Of a stretch of DNA of 48,916 bases, positions 26,035 through 35,119 are shown piece by piece. The notes beneath the pieces were generated by a model. The model worked only from the letters and a program-made list of their open reading frames with translations. It made no database searches and was not told the DNA's origin. A program made the position numbers and the translations under genes. Each line of letters opens with the position of its first letter. The first letter of the stretch is position 1. Source of the stretch: Marivita sp. XM-24bin2 (lineage in GTDB: Bacteria > Pseudomonadota > Alphaproteobacteria > Rhodobacterales > Rhodobacteraceae); contig QCWH01000004.1 of the NCBI GenBank assembly GCA_003149565.1, positions 1 to 48,916 on the forward strand. The letters run 5' to 3'.

Positions 26035-27318
26035 TCAGTTCAACGCAGTCGGCAGGAAGAGCGCAAGGCTCGGGAACGCTATAAGCAGGAAGGCCATCGC
26101 AAGCATGGTCAGGCAGTATGGCAACGCGCCCAGCATGACCTCGTTCAGATTGCCCGATTTGCGCGCACCTTGCACCACATAGAGGTTCAAGCCAACAGGC
26201 GGGGTGATCAACGCCATCTCGATCAGGACGATCATGAGGATGCCAAACCAGATCACATCGTAGCCCTGAGCGACGACAAGCGGTACAATGATCGGAATCG
26301 TCACCACCATGAGCGACAAGGTTTCGATGAAAAACCCCAGAACAATGTAGAGCACCACAACCACGAGGATCGTCTTGAGTGGTGTCAGGCCGAGGCCTGT
26401 CATGAACTCGGTCAATTCCCGCCCCAGCCCGGCGGAGGCCAGCGTGAAGTTCAGGAACGAGGCCCCGATCACGATCAGCATGATCATCGAGGTGATCTTA
26501 ACTGTGCCCAGCAGGCTTTGCGTGATCATATCCCTGCTGACGCCGCCAAATGCCAAAGCGATGATAAAGGCTCCCGCGACCCCGACGGCAGCGGCCTCGG
26601 TAGGCGTGGCCCAGCCACGATAGATTGAGCCGACAATCAGACCGAAGAGGATGATGATCGGGATCAGATCGATCAGAGCACGCAGCATCTTTGCGAATGG
26701 AAATGTGCGGCGCACACCGCCCAGCTCGGGGCGGATGAGGCAAATGATGGCCGTGACGGCCATAAACGACAAGGCAAGGAGGATCCCGGGCACAAGGCCT
26801 GCAAGAAAGAGTTGCGGTATCGAGGACTGGGTCAGAAAGCCATAAACGATCAGATTGATCGATGGCGGGATCATGATGCCGAGCGTGCCACCCGCCGCAA
26901 TCGCGCCGGAAAACAGTTTTGGATCATAGCCCAGCTTTTCAGCCTGCGGCATTGCGACGGTGGCCACTGTTGCGGCGGTCGCCACGGATGACCCCGAGGT
27001 GGCGGAAAACATCGTGGCCGTCGCCACATTGGCATGCACAAGTCCGCCTGGAAGCCACGACACCCAGCGATCCAAGGCGGCATAGGTCCGCGTCGCAACA
27101 CCACTCCGGACGAGGATCTCCCCCAGCAGCACAAAGAACGGAATGGCGATCAGCGTGGCCGAATTGGACGACGACCACACCATGTTTCCCAACCCGCGCG
27201 TCAGCGGAAATCCGGAAAAGAATGTATCGATGCCAAAGCCAAGCAGGAAGAGCACGATTCCAACCGGAATGGACAGCGCCAGAAGGCCCAGAAGCCCGAC
27301 AGACACGAAGGCGATCAT
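26035..27318 (-). CDS. dctM: TRAP transporter large permease (DctM)
   Basis: A 427-residue membrane protein with about 12 hydrophobic segments, the usual DctM layout. Family motifs include SGSSVATAATVATVAMPQAEK and GAIAAGGTLGIMIPPSINLI. It is the ion-coupled permease of a tripartite ATP-independent transporter. It overlaps dctQ by 4 bp. The likely substrate is suggested by the pxp and DUF1445 genes on each side: 5-oxoproline or glutamate (inference). Confidence 0.95.
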   Translation of the reverse strand: MIAFVSVGLLGLLALSIPVGIVLFLLGFGIDTFFSGFPLTRGLGNMVWSSSNSATLIAIPFFVLLGEILVRSGVATRTYAALDRWVSWLPGGLVHANVATATMFSATSGSSVATAATVATVAMPQAEKLGYDPKLFSGAIAAGGTLGIMIPPSINLIVYGFLTQSSIPQLFLAGLVPGILLALSFMAVTAIICLIRPELGGVRRTFPFAKMLRALIDLIPIIILFGLIVGSIYRGWATPTEAAAVGVAGAFIIALAFGGVSRDMITQSLLGTVKITSMIMLIVIGASFLNFTLASAGLGRELTEFMTGLGLTPLKTILVVVVLYIVLGFFIETLSLMVVTIPIIVPLVVAQGYDVIWFGILMIVLIEMALITPPVGLNLYVVQGARKSGNLNEVMLGALPYCLTMLAMAFLLIAFPSLALFLPTALN

Positions 27319-27863
27319 TGCAGGCTATCCTGTTCGGCAAAAGCCCCGACAAAGGGTTCGGTTTCTGAATGGCGTCGCTTGAGAACAAGGCTTAGCGCTG
27401 CGAGCGTCGTCAGTGCCGACATCACCGCGAACCAGACCCAGCCCGCAAACCACGGCGCCTGCACCAGAACGAGCGGCGTCTCAAGCGGTGTGTTGGCACG
27501 CGAGCCATTGGTGATCGACCGCTCTAGAACCGGCCACGCCTTGATCGCGATGGTGATCACAACACCGGACATGACGATCATGGAAAACAAGTCGAACAGC
27601 GACCGCGCAAGGCTGTCGGTGCGACTGCGAAGCAAGTCAATCCGCACGTGCCCCAGTTCCAGCAATGTGTAAGACATACCCCAAGAGGTCGCGAGCGCCA
27701 TTGCGTAGCCCGCGATTTCCTCGGTGCCGCCAAGGGACGTTCCGATCTGGCGCATGATGATGTCGATCAGCACGAAAGCCGCGCAGACCAACAAGCCGAG
27801 CCCGACGACAAGGGCGACGCCCTTGTTGATGGCCCGCAGGCGTTGGATCAACATCAGTTCCAT
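27315..27863 (-). CDS. dctQ: TRAP transporter small permease (DctQ)
   Basis: A 182-residue protein with four hydrophobic segments (about 15-37, 47-70, 85-107, 135-160) and the DctQ-type segment GTEEIAGYAMALATSWGMSY followed by a charged ELGHVRIDLL. It links the binding protein to DctM. It sits between dctP and dctM in the usual P-Q-M order. Confidence 0.92.
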   Translation of the reverse strand: MELMLIQRLRAINKGVALVVGLGLLVCAAFVLIDIIMRQIGTSLGGTEEIAGYAMALATSWGMSYTLLELGHVRIDLLRSRTDSLARSLFDLFSMIVMSGVVITIAIKAWPVLERSITNGSRANTPLETPLVLVQAPWFAGWVWFAVMSALTTLAALSLVLKRRHSETEPFVGAFAEQDSLQ

Positions 27864-27889
27864 GATCGGTCCGTCCCCTGCCTGCGCGG

Positions 27890-28921
27890 TTAGTTGATCG
27901 TCACACCAACGACTTGACCAACGCTCTCATTCCAGCGCTTGGCCCAGTCGCCACCAGCCCGCTCAGCCCATTCCGGCAACACTTCGCCGGTCAGGATATC
28001 ACGTGCCCGCTCGAAATCGGCGTCGCTCACCTCGACAAGTGTCATCGAGCGTGCCTCACCGGCCGGGCATTCGCCATTGCCGGTCAGGCAGGCGATGTCA
28101 TTGACCAAAGCATCCTGCGCGCTGGCCCAGGCCGGATCTTCAAAACCGCTTTTGATTTCGGAGGCGATCAGTGCCTGCGTTTCCGCATCAAGGCTGTTCC
28201 ACTTGTCCAGGTTCATCGCCGTCACGACAGAATCCCAGCCGCCCAGAGGGATAGGCAGCAGGTGCGTTGACACTTCCCACCAACCCGCGCTGTAGCCGGA
28301 CCCCGCGCCCGTCACCGCGCAATCCACCACGCCGTTCTGCAATGCGCCCGGGACTTCTGCGAAGGAGACATTGACCCCTTCCGCGCCCAGCGCATCCAGC
28401 AGCTTGGCCGTCATCCGGCCAGAGGCGCGTACTTTCAGGCCTTCGAGATCGGCGAGATTGCTGATTTCGGCGTTACAGAACACCACCTGCGGCGGGTATG
28501 GTGCAATGGCAAGGACATGCGAATTGAAACGGTCGTGATAGATGTCCAAAACCATCGGGCGGGCCGCGTCGACCATCGCGCGCGCTTCGTCTGCGGTCAG
28601 CGCAATCAGCGGCACATCAAGGCCTTCCAGTTCAGGTGCGTCGGCGACAGCATAGTCGGCAACGGTCATCGCCACGTCATAAACACCCTGCCCCAGGAGC
28701 GGATAGATATCGCCCAAACCAAGGCTCATCTGATTGTGAGTGGTCAGTTCCACATTGATCGACCCGTCAGATGTCGCTGGAAGGGTCTCGCTCCAGAACG
28801 GTGCTTCATACTGGTTGTGAAGCGGCAAGCTTGACCAGCTGCCAACCACAGACAGGTCTTCAGCAAAGGCGGGTGTCGCCAGTGCGGTACTTGCCACAAG
28901 CAGGCTCAGTGTCTTTTTCAT
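27890..28921 (-). CDS. dctP: TRAP transporter substrate-binding protein (DctP)
   Basis: A 343-residue periplasmic protein. The signal peptide MKKTLSLLVASTALATPAFA is cleaved after AFA. The conserved region LEGLKVRASGRMTAKLLDAL carries the Arg that binds the substrate carboxylate in DctP proteins, followed by SFAEVPGALQNGVVDCAVTG. It has a Cys pair near the C-terminus (ACLTGNGECPAG) that may form a disulfide. The substrate is not certain from sequence; neighbours point to 5-oxoproline or D-glutamate. Confidence 0.93.
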   Translation of the reverse strand: MKKTLSLLVASTALATPAFAEDLSVVGSWSSLPLHNQYEAPFWSETLPATSDGSINVELTTHNQMSLGLGDIYPLLGQGVYDVAMTVADYAVADAPELEGLDVPLIALTADEARAMVDAARPMVLDIYHDRFNSHVLAIAPYPPQVVFCNAEISNLADLEGLKVRASGRMTAKLLDALGAEGVNVSFAEVPGALQNGVVDCAVTGAGSGYSAGWWEVSTHLLPIPLGGWDSVVTAMNLDKWNSLDAETQALIASEIKSGFEDPAWASAQDALVNDIACLTGNGECPAGEARSMTLVEVSDADFERARDILTGEVLPEWAERAGGDWAKRWNESVGQVVGVTIN

Positions 28922-28924
28922 CGG

Positions 28925-29770
28925 TCAGTCTCCTTGTTGGATCGGAATATCTCTTTTGAGAATGGGCGTTTCTGCATCCTCAGCGACATCCGCGATCAGC
29001 ATGTGGCCGGGGGAATGGGTAATGCAGATCGGCAAACCCGCATCGAGCAGAACGTTTTGCGGCGTGACACCGCAAGCCCAGTAAACGGGCATTTCGCCCG
29101 GGTAGATGTCCACCGCCTCGCCCCAATCGGGCTGCGCCAAATCCGAGATGCCGATGTCCGCGGGATCACCAAAAGCAATCGGCGCGCCATGCGCCTGCGG
29201 GTAACGCGCGCAGATCGCCCGGGTCTCTTCCACCTGGGCTTCGGGGATCGGGCGCATCGTCACCACCATGTGCCCCGAAAACGGTCCAGCAGGTTCAAGA
29301 TCGATCGAGGTCCGGAACATCGGCACATTGCAACCGGTTTCAATATGGCGCACCGGAATGCCTGCCCGCAAAAGCGCATTTTCAAACGTAAACGAACACC
29401 CCAAAGCAACTGTCACCAGATCATCCGACCAGACCTCAGTGATATCCGTGACTTCGTCATTCAAAGTGCCGTTTCGGAAGATCCTGTATTTCGAGACATC
29501 AGTGCTAATGTCGATATCGCGGCCCAGAGTCGGCAGGGCCGGATTACCGGTATCCCCCACTCCGACAACCGGACAGGGTTTCGGATTGCGTTGACAGAAG
29601 CGCAGGAAATCCAACGCAAATGCTTCCGGCAAAATGGCCAGATTGCATTGCAGGTGCCCAGCCGCCAAACCCGCGGTGTGACCGTCATAAGAGCCGGAGC
29701 GGATCGCGGCCCGAACCTCGGATGCAGAGGCGGATATCAGACTGGAATGTGACACTGTCGTTTTTGACAT
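28925..29770 (-). CDS. DUF1445 putative hydro-lyase / D-glutamate cyclase-like protein
   Basis: A 281-residue cytoplasmic protein of the DUF1445 family (related to the N-terminal domain of mammalian D-glutamate cyclase). Signature stretches: GLAAGHLQCNLAILPEAFAL, FLRFCQRNPKPCPVVGVGD, ALGCSFTFENALLRAGIPVR, NVPMFRTSIDLEPAGPFSG, VYWACGVTPQNVL and SPGHMLIAD. ATG 29770 is preferred to a TTG at 29785 (GGGGAT lies 7-8 bases before it). Linkage to pxpABC suggests it makes 5-oxoproline from D-glutamate, or handles 5-oxoproline isomers; this is inference. Confidence 0.85.
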   Translation of the reverse strand: MSKTTVSHSSLISASASEVRAAIRSGSYDGHTAGLAAGHLQCNLAILPEAFALDFLRFCQRNPKPCPVVGVGDTGNPALPTLGRDIDISTDVSKYRIFRNGTLNDEVTDITEVWSDDLVTVALGCSFTFENALLRAGIPVRHIETGCNVPMFRTSIDLEPAGPFSGHMVVTMRPIPEAQVEETRAICARYPQAHGAPIAFGDPADIGISDLAQPDWGEAVDIYPGEMPVYWACGVTPQNVLLDAGLPICITHSPGHMLIADVAEDAETPILKRDIPIQQGD

Positions 29771-29838
29771 GAGCGCGATCCCCAAAACTCACGTCAGCAT
29801 CACATGGGCAGATCATTTCACGCAAATTATCATTTTAT

Positions 29839-29850
29839 ATCATGAGTGAT
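29839..29850. promoter_or_regulatory. Short dyad in the promoter region of the TRAP/oxoprolinase operon
   Basis: ATCA-tgag-TGAT lies in the 92-bp AT-rich gap between the LysR gene and the DUF1445 gene. On the minus strand it is next to a TATAAA stretch. It is a candidate regulator site or promoter element; the dyad is short. Confidence 0.3.
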
Positions 29851-29862
29851 AGATTTATTTGA

Positions 29863-30741
29863 TCACTTGGGATGCGTCGCATCCCACAACCGCGCGACTT
29901 GACTGGCCATTTCTGCGCTATTTTCAATTAGAAAGCTGCGTGGCTCGGAAAGATAGGATGCGGTGAACGCCAAGGGCTTGGGTCGGAAACCCGGATCGAA
30001 TTCGACGATCTTGCCCGCCTCCAGAAAATCATTCGCCAACGCTCTTGGATAAGGTCCCACTGCGATTCCCGCGGCAATCATCTTGAGGCTCGCCGAAAGT
30101 GAGGCCGAGGAATACACCCGCAGTTTCGGACCAATCCGACGCGACAGTTCAGACATCAATTCACGATAAGGCCGCGTTTTGCTGGAATAGGAAATAACCG
30201 GAATCTTTCGCAGGTCAGTCTGGTCGTTTGAGGTCGAGCGATACCAATGCAGATCAAAGACCGGCAGCTCTACATTTTCGACCGAGAACTCCGAAATCGG
30301 CCCCATAAGAAGCGCCAGATCAAGCTTGCGTTCAAGCAACGCGGACCGGAGGTTCAGGGAGATATCGACCGTTAAATCCACATTGACGCGCGGATATTGC
30401 TCGCTGAACGCCTTGAGGAACTCCGGCAGCCAGGATTGCGCTATGGTTTCTGACGCTCCGACCCGGAACAGGCCTTCTGTCTCGGATGGATTGGCCACGC
30501 GCTGCTTGATCTCTTCTTCCACGAAGAGCATCTGTTCGGCGTAAGACAGCAAGAGCGTGCCGTGCTTGGTCAGAACCAACTCACCTGGACCGCGTTCAAA
30601 GAGTTGGACGCGCAATTCGTCTTCGAGATTGGAAATGCGGGTCGATACGGCGGGCTGAGACAAATGCAGCCGTTCTGCGGCCTTACGAAAGCCACCCAAA
30701 CGGGCAACCCAGAGAAAGGTTCTGATCTGATCGAAGGTCAT
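29863..30741 (-). CDS. LysR-family transcriptional regulator
   Basis: A 292-residue LysR protein. The N-terminal winged helix (TFLWVARLGGFRKAAERLHL then SQPAVSTRISNLEDEL) is followed by the two-lobe effector domain (about 90-290; GLFRVGASETIAQSWLPEFL). It lies directly upstream of the DUF1445-TRAP-pxp genes and points the same way, so it is the likely regulator, and may respond to a glutamate-related compound. No Shine-Dalgarno sequence is seen before ATG 30741; a palindrome abuts the start codon instead. Confidence 0.92.
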   Translation of the reverse strand: MTFDQIRTFLWVARLGGFRKAAERLHLSQPAVSTRISNLEDELRVQLFERGPGELVLTKHGTLLLSYAEQMLFVEEEIKQRVANPSETEGLFRVGASETIAQSWLPEFLKAFSEQYPRVNVDLTVDISLNLRSALLERKLDLALLMGPISEFSVENVELPVFDLHWYRSTSNDQTDLRKIPVISYSSKTRPYRELMSELSRRIGPKLRVYSSASLSASLKMIAAGIAVGPYPRALANDFLEAGKIVEFDPGFRPKPLAFTASYLSEPRSFLIENSAEMASQVARLWDATHPK

Positions 30742-30743
30742 AT

Positions 30744-30764
30744 GCCATTCATATGATGAATGGC
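30744..30764. promoter_or_regulatory. Perfect palindrome at the start of the LysR gene, likely operator
   Basis: GCCATTCAT-atg-ATGAATGGC is a perfect 9-bp inverted repeat with a 3-base centre. It begins 3 bases upstream of the LysR start codon. Binding here would block the gene, so self-regulation is likely. Confidence 0.55.
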
Positions 30765-30816
30765 ACCAAAGACATAGCGATAGAGTTTTCTGATCTTATC
30801 TGCGTTGCCAAGAGAC

Positions 30817-31347
30817 TTAGCGACTGTTCTGAAGATACTCCAGCATGACCTCTGCGCTTGAGACCTCAAGTGGCACACCCGGCGGATTGTCCTTAAACCC
30901 CGGCTCCGCAAAAAGCTTTGTGATCACGCCATCCTCGACCAGCATGGAATAGCGCCAACTGCGCATCCCCATACCTTGGGCCGAGCGATCCACCAGCATC
31001 CCCATCTTACGCGTGAATTCTCCGTTCCCATCCGGCAACATGAACACGTTTTTGATGTCTTTGGATTTAGCCCACTGGAACATCACAAAGGCATCATTGA
31101 CCGCGAGACAGACCACGGAATCCACCCCCTGCGCCACGATATCCGCATAGAGCCGCTCGAACCCCGGAAGGTGGCTGTCAGAACAGGCCGGCGTAAATGC
31201 CCCCGGCAGCGCGAAGAGAACGACTGTCTTGCCCGCAAAGATATCGTCACGCGACAGCGCTTTCCATTCAAACGGATTTTCCCCGCCCAATGCCTCGTTG
31301 CGCATGCGAGTGTGGAAAGTGGCCTCTGGCACGTTTTGCGGGACCAT
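30817..31347 (-). CDS. Type II peroxiredoxin (PrxII/Prx5 family)
   Basis: A 176-residue thiol peroxidase. The active-site PGAFTPACSDSHLPGF has peroxidatic Cys55, and Cys80 (SVVCLAVND) sits 25 residues later, the spacing seen in type II enzymes that use glutaredoxin or glutathione as reductant. ATG 31347 is chosen because AGGAGA lies 7 bases before it; the longer frame to 31383 has no such site. It is transcribed divergently from the fumarase gene, with a 242-bp gap in which I see no recognisable OxyR-type site. Confidence 0.92.
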   Translation of the reverse strand: MVPQNVPEATFHTRMRNEALGGENPFEWKALSRDDIFAGKTVVLFALPGAFTPACSDSHLPGFERLYADIVAQGVDSVVCLAVNDAFVMFQWAKSKDIKNVFMLPDGNGEFTRKMGMLVDRSAQGMGMRSWRYSMLVEDGVITKLFAEPGFKDNPPGVPLEVSSAEVMLEYLQNSR

Positions 31348-31589
31348 AGCTGTCTCCTGTGATGGGCAGTCGTGTCTATGCATGTCTAACAGTGCCTATT
31401 GCAAGTTGCGAGATGCTTTGGCAGGCCAACTGCCTGTGATGCGAATTCCGCAGTTCAGTACGGGCACAAAAAGCCGCAGAGACTGCACTGGTGCTTTTAC
31501 GTCATAGGACAGTGGTCCGGTTGTCGCCGTCCCGAAATGCCGCGATGGTGCAATCATCGACGATCTTTGACGCATAGACGAGGCCCGCC

Positions 31590-33095
31590 ATGACCCTGAT
31601 CCGAGAAGATGACCTCATCGCTTCCATTGCCGAGGCGCTGCAGTACATCTCGTATTTCCATCCGCCAGATTTCATCCGCGCCATGTCCGCAGCTTGGGAG
31701 CGCGAAGAGAACCCCGGCGCGAAGCAGGCAATGGCGCAGATCCTCGTCAACAGCCGCATGTGCGCCATCGGAAGGCGCCCGATTTGTCAGGACACTGGCG
31801 CGGCCAATATTCACGTAAAATATGGCGTCGAAGCGAAAACCGATTTCAGAAGGTCGTTGCAGGACATCTGCGATGAAGGCACCCGTCAGGGGTATCTGCG
31901 CGACAGCAACCCGCTGCGCGCCTCTGTGGTCGTGGATCCGTTCGGGACGCGCAAGAACTCGGGTGACAACACTCCCTGCATGCTCACGGTCGAGATGGTC
32001 GCCGGTGACACGATTGAGGTCGAGGTTGCGGCCAAAGGCGGCGGCTCGGAGAACAAGTCCAAATTCACCACACTGAACCCCTCGGGATCAGTCGCGGATT
32101 GGGTTGTGCAAACAGTCGAGACCCTTGGCGCAGGGTGGTGCCCGCCGGGAATTCTGGGCATAGGTGTCGGCGGCAATGCGGACAAAGCGATGGCGTTGGC
32201 AAAGGCGGCGCTTTCTGAACCGATCGACCTGCACGAATTGCAGCGTCGGGGACCATCAAACACCCAAGAAGAACTGCGGCTTGAGATCGCCGAACGGGTG
32301 AACGCCCTTGGCATCGGCGCGCAAGGTCTGGGCGGCGTCACAACCGTGCTCGATGTCAAGATCAAGAGCTTCCCGACGCATGCGGCCTCATTGCCGGTTG
32401 GACTGATCCCCAACTGCGCTGCGACGCGCCACGTTCATTTCACACTTGACGGTTCGGGCCCGGCGCAATTCACGCCGCCGGACTTGGCAGACTACCCCGA
32501 GATCCTGCTGGATCAGGCGAGCGCCCATGCGCGCAAGATTGACCTCAACAACCTGTCCGATGAGGTTCTCGCCTCGCTGGAACCGGGACAGACCCTGCTG
32601 CTTTCCGGCACCTTGTTCACAGGCCGCGACGCCGCCCATAAGCGCATGATCGACATGCTGGACAAGGGCGCACAACTGCCTGTCGATCTTAGAGGGCGTG
32701 CAATTTATTATGTCGGTCCGGTCGACGCCGTGGGCGACGAGGCCATCGGCCCGGCGGGCCCCACAACATCGACCCGAATGGACAAATTCACCGACCGCAT
32801 TCTGTCGGATACCGGCTTGAAGCTGATGATCGGCAAGGCGGAACGGGGTCCAGTGGCGCTGGAAGCAATTGCCAAACACAAGGCCGCGTACCTCATTGCT
32901 GTGGGCGGCGCTGCCTATCTGGTCTCCAAAGCCATCAAGCAAGCCGAACCAGTCGCGTTCCAGGATCTGGGTATGGAAGCGATTTACAAGCTCGAGGTCG
33001 AAGATATGCCGGTCACCGTCGCAGTCGATACCAATGGCGCGTCCATTCACAACATCGGCCCGGCCGCATGGAAACGGGTGCCGGTTCTGGCCTGA
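31590..33095 (+). CDS. Class I fumarate hydratase ([4Fe-4S], FumA/B type)
   Basis: A 501-residue iron-sulfur fumarase that interconverts fumarate and malate. Candidate cluster cysteines are in RRPICQDTGAANIHV (Cys66), WCPPGILGIGVGG and LIPNCAATRHVHF. The C-terminal domain has LFTGRDAAHKRM and the GPAGPTTSTRMDKF loop. It is full length for the family. It converges on the homogentisate operon, whose last steps yield fumarate, and a shared terminator lies between them. Confidence 0.94.
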   Translation: MTLIREDDLIASIAEALQYISYFHPPDFIRAMSAAWEREENPGAKQAMAQILVNSRMCAIGRRPICQDTGAANIHVKYGVEAKTDFRRSLQDICDEGTRQGYLRDSNPLRASVVVDPFGTRKNSGDNTPCMLTVEMVAGDTIEVEVAAKGGGSENKSKFTTLNPSGSVADWVVQTVETLGAGWCPPGILGIGVGGNADKAMALAKAALSEPIDLHELQRRGPSNTQEELRLEIAERVNALGIGAQGLGGVTTVLDVKIKSFPTHAASLPVGLIPNCAATRHVHFTLDGSGPAQFTPPDLADYPEILLDQASAHARKIDLNNLSDEVLASLEPGQTLLLSGTLFTGRDAAHKRMIDMLDKGAQLPVDLRGRAIYYVGPVDAVGDEAIGPAGPTTSTRMDKFTDRILSDTGLKLMIGKAERGPVALEAIAKHKAAYLIAVGGAAYLVSKAIKQAEPVAFQDLGMEAIYKLEVEDMPVTVAVDTNGASIHNIGPAAWKRVPVLA

Positions 33096-33125
33096 CACCC
33101 CTCAACACATACACGCTTACTTACC

Positions 33126-33159
33126 AAGCGCGGCATCCGTATAAGGTGCCGCGCTTTTT
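33126..33159. terminator. Bidirectional terminator between fumarase and the aromatic operon
   Basis: A perfect 10-bp stem (AAGCGCGGCA at 33126-33135 with TGCCGCGCTT at 33147-33156), an 11-base loop and a T run on the + strand. It serves the fumarase gene and, on the other strand, the hydratase/dehydrogenase gene ending at 33163. Confidence 0.85.
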
Positions 33160-33162
33160 GGT

Positions 33163-35091
33163 CTACGAACCACTCCACGCGGAAAACATCGGCCCGCCTG
33201 TCCAGCGCGGGAAGCCGTATCCGTTGACCATAACAACGTCTATGTCATCGGCCGATCGCGCTATTCCTTCCTCAAGGAGAGCTTCTGCTTCACGGCGCAA
33301 TGCCCCCAAGATCCGCGAGACAATGTCATCTTGGGACAATGCCATCCTTTCGGCGTCGCGTTCCTCGTCAATAACTTTGGCCACGTGTTGCGACGGCTGA
33401 GCCCGGCCATCCACATAGTCATACCATCCACCATTGGTCTTGCGGCCAAAGCGACCCTCCTCGCAGAGACGATCCGCGATCCGGCTTTCATTGCCCGTCA
33501 GCTTGCCTTCGGCCCGACGCCGCTTGCGCATCGCCCATGCGATGTCGAGGCCCGCAAGGTCTTGCATCTCGAAAATGCCCATCGGGAACCCAAAGGTCCG
33601 CATCGCGGCGTCGACCTCTGAAGGCCAAGCGCCATCAAGCAACAAGCGATCCGCTTCACTGCGGTAGGATGACATGATGCGATTGCCGATAAAGCCGTCA
33701 CAGACACCCGAGAACACACCGATCTTGCCCAGTGACTTTGACAATCTCGCCGCAGTTGCGACCACGTCATCGGCCACAGCATCGGGCAACACAATTTCCA
33801 GCAGTTTCATAATATGCGCGGGCGAAAAGAAATGTAGGCCGATGGCCCGCGAGGGATCCTTCAGACAGGCAGCAATATCGTTGACGTCGAGGTAAGACGT
33901 ATTGGTGGCAAGGATCGCGTCGGGCTTTGTCGCCGCATCGAGCCCAGCAAAGACCTCTTTCTTGACGCTCATGTCCTCAAACACGGCTTCGATCACCAGA
34001 TCGGCCTCAGCCAAGGCGTTGTAGTCGGTCGCGCTTTGAAACCGTGCCCATGCGCCATCGAGGTCGTTCAGCAATCCGCGATTGGCGCTGCCTTCCAATG
34101 TTGCACGGACGCGCTCAGCACCAGCCTCAACACTGACATCATCCCGTTCGATCAGCGTCACGCTCAATCCTCGCATCAGGCACAGAGAGGCAATTCCTGC
34201 CCCCATTGTGCCGCCCCCAACCACGCCAATGTGCGTCAGCGCCCGAGGTTCGATTTTGGTGCGAGGATCGGCAAGCGTCGCGCGTTCGGCAAAAAAGATA
34301 TGGCGCAAGCCGCGCGCCTGATCGCTGGTCTTCAAGGACAGGAAGGTGGCGCGCTCTTCTGCCAGTGCTTCGGCTGGCGGCAGAGTCAAACCGCGCTCCA
34401 GAGCCTCGACGGCAATGGCAACAGAACTCTGCCCGCGGGCCTTGCGCCGCAAGTTGGCCGCAATCTTGTCAAATGCCTCTGGGTCGGTTTTGCCAACCAC
34501 AGGAAGATCAAGCGTGCGGCGCGGCTCGGGACGGGTCTCAGCAAAAGCAAGCGCAGCCTCAAGCAAATCGCCCTCGGCCAGCGCATCAACCAGCCCGGCA
34601 TCCAGCGCGGCCCGAGCGGTTATGGGTTTGCCCCCCGCCACCATCGCAACCGCCAGGTCCGCCGACACAAGACGCGGCAGCCTAACCGTCCCGCCAGCCC
34701 CAGGCACAAGACCCAGAGTCACCTCGGGCAAACCCATGCGCGCCTTCGGGTCGGCAATGCGATAGTGACACCCCATCGCGATTTCCAATCCGCCCCCGAG
34801 CGCCGTCCCGTGAAGTGCGGCCACCCAAGGCGTGTCAGCAGCTTCGATTGCCGCGATGACATCCGGAAGATGAGGTTCGACCGGCGGCGCGTCGAACTCT
34901 TTGACATCCGCTCCGGCAACAAAGGTCCGTCCGGCGCAGGCAAGTACGACGGCACCGATTTTGGCGTCGCTCTCTGTCTGCGCCACCGCGTCCATCAATG
35001 CTTGCCGTACCGCATGTGAAACGGCGTTCACCGGAGGATTGTCGATTCTGACGACGGCAATCGCACCGTGCCGCTGCAAAGTGACGGTCAT
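33163..35091 (-). CDS. Enoyl-CoA hydratase / 3-hydroxyacyl-CoA dehydrogenase fusion, short C-terminus
   Basis: 642 residues. The N-terminal crotonase domain (1-190) has GADVKEFDAP, GTALGGGLEIAMGCHYR and LGLVPGAGGTVRLPRL. The NAD-binding 3-hydroxyacyl-CoA dehydrogenase domain (about 285-470) has IGVVGGGTMGAGIA and ATNTSYLDV, and the C-terminal helical domain follows. It ends GYGFPRWTGGPMFSAWSGS, whereas relatives continue for roughly 50 residues, so the tail looks truncated next to the terminator. The start ATG 35091 is a choice; the frame is open to 35223. Its role in this operon, oxidising an acyl-CoA from aromatic breakdown, is inferred. Confidence 0.88.
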   Translation of the reverse strand: MTVTLQRHGAIAVVRIDNPPVNAVSHAVRQALMDAVAQTESDAKIGAVVLACAGRTFVAGADVKEFDAPPVEPHLPDVIAAIEAADTPWVAALHGTALGGGLEIAMGCHYRIADPKARMGLPEVTLGLVPGAGGTVRLPRLVSADLAVAMVAGGKPITARAALDAGLVDALAEGDLLEAALAFAETRPEPRRTLDLPVVGKTDPEAFDKIAANLRRKARGQSSVAIAVEALERGLTLPPAEALAEERATFLSLKTSDQARGLRHIFFAERATLADPRTKIEPRALTHIGVVGGGTMGAGIASLCLMRGLSVTLIERDDVSVEAGAERVRATLEGSANRGLLNDLDGAWARFQSATDYNALAEADLVIEAVFEDMSVKKEVFAGLDAATKPDAILATNTSYLDVNDIAACLKDPSRAIGLHFFSPAHIMKLLEIVLPDAVADDVVATAARLSKSLGKIGVFSGVCDGFIGNRIMSSYRSEADRLLLDGAWPSEVDAAMRTFGFPMGIFEMQDLAGLDIAWAMRKRRRAEGKLTGNESRIADRLCEEGRFGRKTNGGWYDYVDGRAQPSQHVAKVIDEERDAERMALSQDDIVSRILGALRREAEALLEEGIARSADDIDVVMVNGYGFPRWTGGPMFSAWSGS

Positions 35092-35119
35092 TCTGAAAGG
35101 TCCACCTGTCTTGTTGGTC

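Noticed and set aside
31384-31589. OxyR-type site between the peroxiredoxin and fumarase genes
   Set aside because: No ATAG-N7-CTAT-like pattern is visible.
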